Positions 63,405-64,000 of a DNA stretch of 64,000 bases are shown here, one piece after another. The DNA lies in NCBI RefSeq assembly GCF_051622035.1, contig NC_135361.1:27459205-27523204 (forward strand). Reading direction: 5' to 3'. Position numbers and translations under genes: made by a program. This stretch comes from Arctopsyche grandis (Eukaryota; Arthropoda; Insecta; Trichoptera; Hydropsychidae). The notes beneath the pieces are model-generated. The model was not told where the DNA came from, did no database searches, and worked only from the letters and a program-made list of their open reading frames with translations. The first letter of the stretch is position 1. The number at the start of each line of letters is the position of its first letter.

Positions 63405-64000
63405 CTAGGAATGTGTAGCTATGAACACATATGTACACAGTGGAATAACAACAGTGCGTACGCAGGCAGGGAATGTATATATTCTGTGTTTGTTACCACC
63501 GACCGACCGACCGACCAGTGAGTTGACAAAAAGCAATCGAGTGCGGGGAGGAGGGAGGGAGGCAGCGATGGGGATGTGAAGAGTGGGGTGGGTGTGGGGG
63601 GCGAAAACGGGCGATGTGGCAACAGAGCGGCGCGCCCCCTCGACTGCGCCTTCCCAACCACCCACCAAACCCCCCCCCATAGCACTAATAACCCTCGCGG
63701 CGCCACCCCCTCCCGTCCCCTAGACGCCGAACGGAAAAACAGGTCCCCACTAGAGAGTGGGCGGGGTGGTTAGTGATGGGGGGGGTAGGTGTCGATAGTG
63801 GTGTTGCGCGAGCGCAGCAGCCGCCCAACAGGTGGGCGAGGACCACGTGACCCGGGGGGCGCCGGGTGGTTTGTGGGTGGGTCGGAGGGCGCGCTCTCCC
63901 GCCGTACATCCACTTGCTATGCAAATGAAAAATCAATTCCACGCGGGGCCACAGGGTGGGGGAGTTGGGGTGTCGGTCGGGGTGTAAGGGGTGGGTTTTG
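63405..64000. promoter_or_regulatory. GC-rich block at right edge, candidate promoter/CpG island
   Basis: From about 63480 the sequence becomes G/C-rich with (GACC)n at 63501-63516, purine- and pyrimidine-rich runs and CpGs, continuing beyond the window. Low-complexity open frames on both strands are not credible genes. It could be the start of a gene lying to the right, or the Chip promoter region. Confidence 0.3.

Overview
This is nuclear DNA from an insect. Two protein genes with ordinary GT-AG introns can be read with confidence, and both are conserved animal genes whose protein and exon style fit an insect. They sit in AT-rich sequence full of TACATATG-type simple repeats, MITEs, tRNA-derived SINEs, jockey/CR1-type LINE remnants and hAT, piggyBac, pogo/Tigger and mariner-like DNA transposons. 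I cannot fix the order from the sequence; a holometabolous insect is likely.

Genes. The + strand gene at about 25.56-30.32 kb encodes the insect ILF2/NF45 orthologue. Seven coding exons join in frame to 402 codons, starting with an RGG-rich leader and followed by a DZF domain. The - strand gene at 39.2-35.1 kb encodes the insect Ldb1/Chip cofactor. Its seven 3' coding exons join in frame to about 338 codons and carry the dimerization domain, a basic nuclear signal and the LIM-interaction domain. The first coding exon(s) and promoter of Chip were not found in 39.2-64.0 kb, or lie beyond the window. The two genes are convergent, separated by about 4.8 kb.

Layout. 0-25 kb is gene-poor and made largely of repeats: a direct repeat at the left edge, TA-flanked and TTAA-flanked MITEs, foldback elements with a 9-bp target duplication, a hAT element at 10.6-12.2 kb with a second nested in it, a three-level nest of hAT-type elements at 15.9-16.6 kb, and a hAT remnant with readable transposase pieces at 18.0-19.0 kb. 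There are also pogo/Tigger remnants and a LINE 3' end. A promoter-like GC-richer block lies at about 14.56-14.92 kb. ILF2 introns 2 and 3 carry transposons with intact target duplications, one of which holds a deleted piggyBac. 30.3-35.1 kb is intergenic, with a 235-bp (TA)n tract. 39-49 kb is again repeat-rich, with SINEs, a broken Tigger and a 738-bp long inverted repeat. 49.5-50.25 kb is a CpG-rich block truncated by LINE copies. 55.1-55.3, 57.85-58.06 and 63.5-64.0 kb are further GC-rich blocks; the first and last may be promoters. 58.1-60.0 kb is a degenerate minisatellite of about 95-122 bp units.

The most informative content, apart from the two genes, is the repeat stratigraphy. Many elements still show exact 8-bp, TTAA, TA or 9-bp target duplications. 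For several insertions a related copy elsewhere in the same window preserves the pre-insertion sequence, so their order and boundaries can be read directly.
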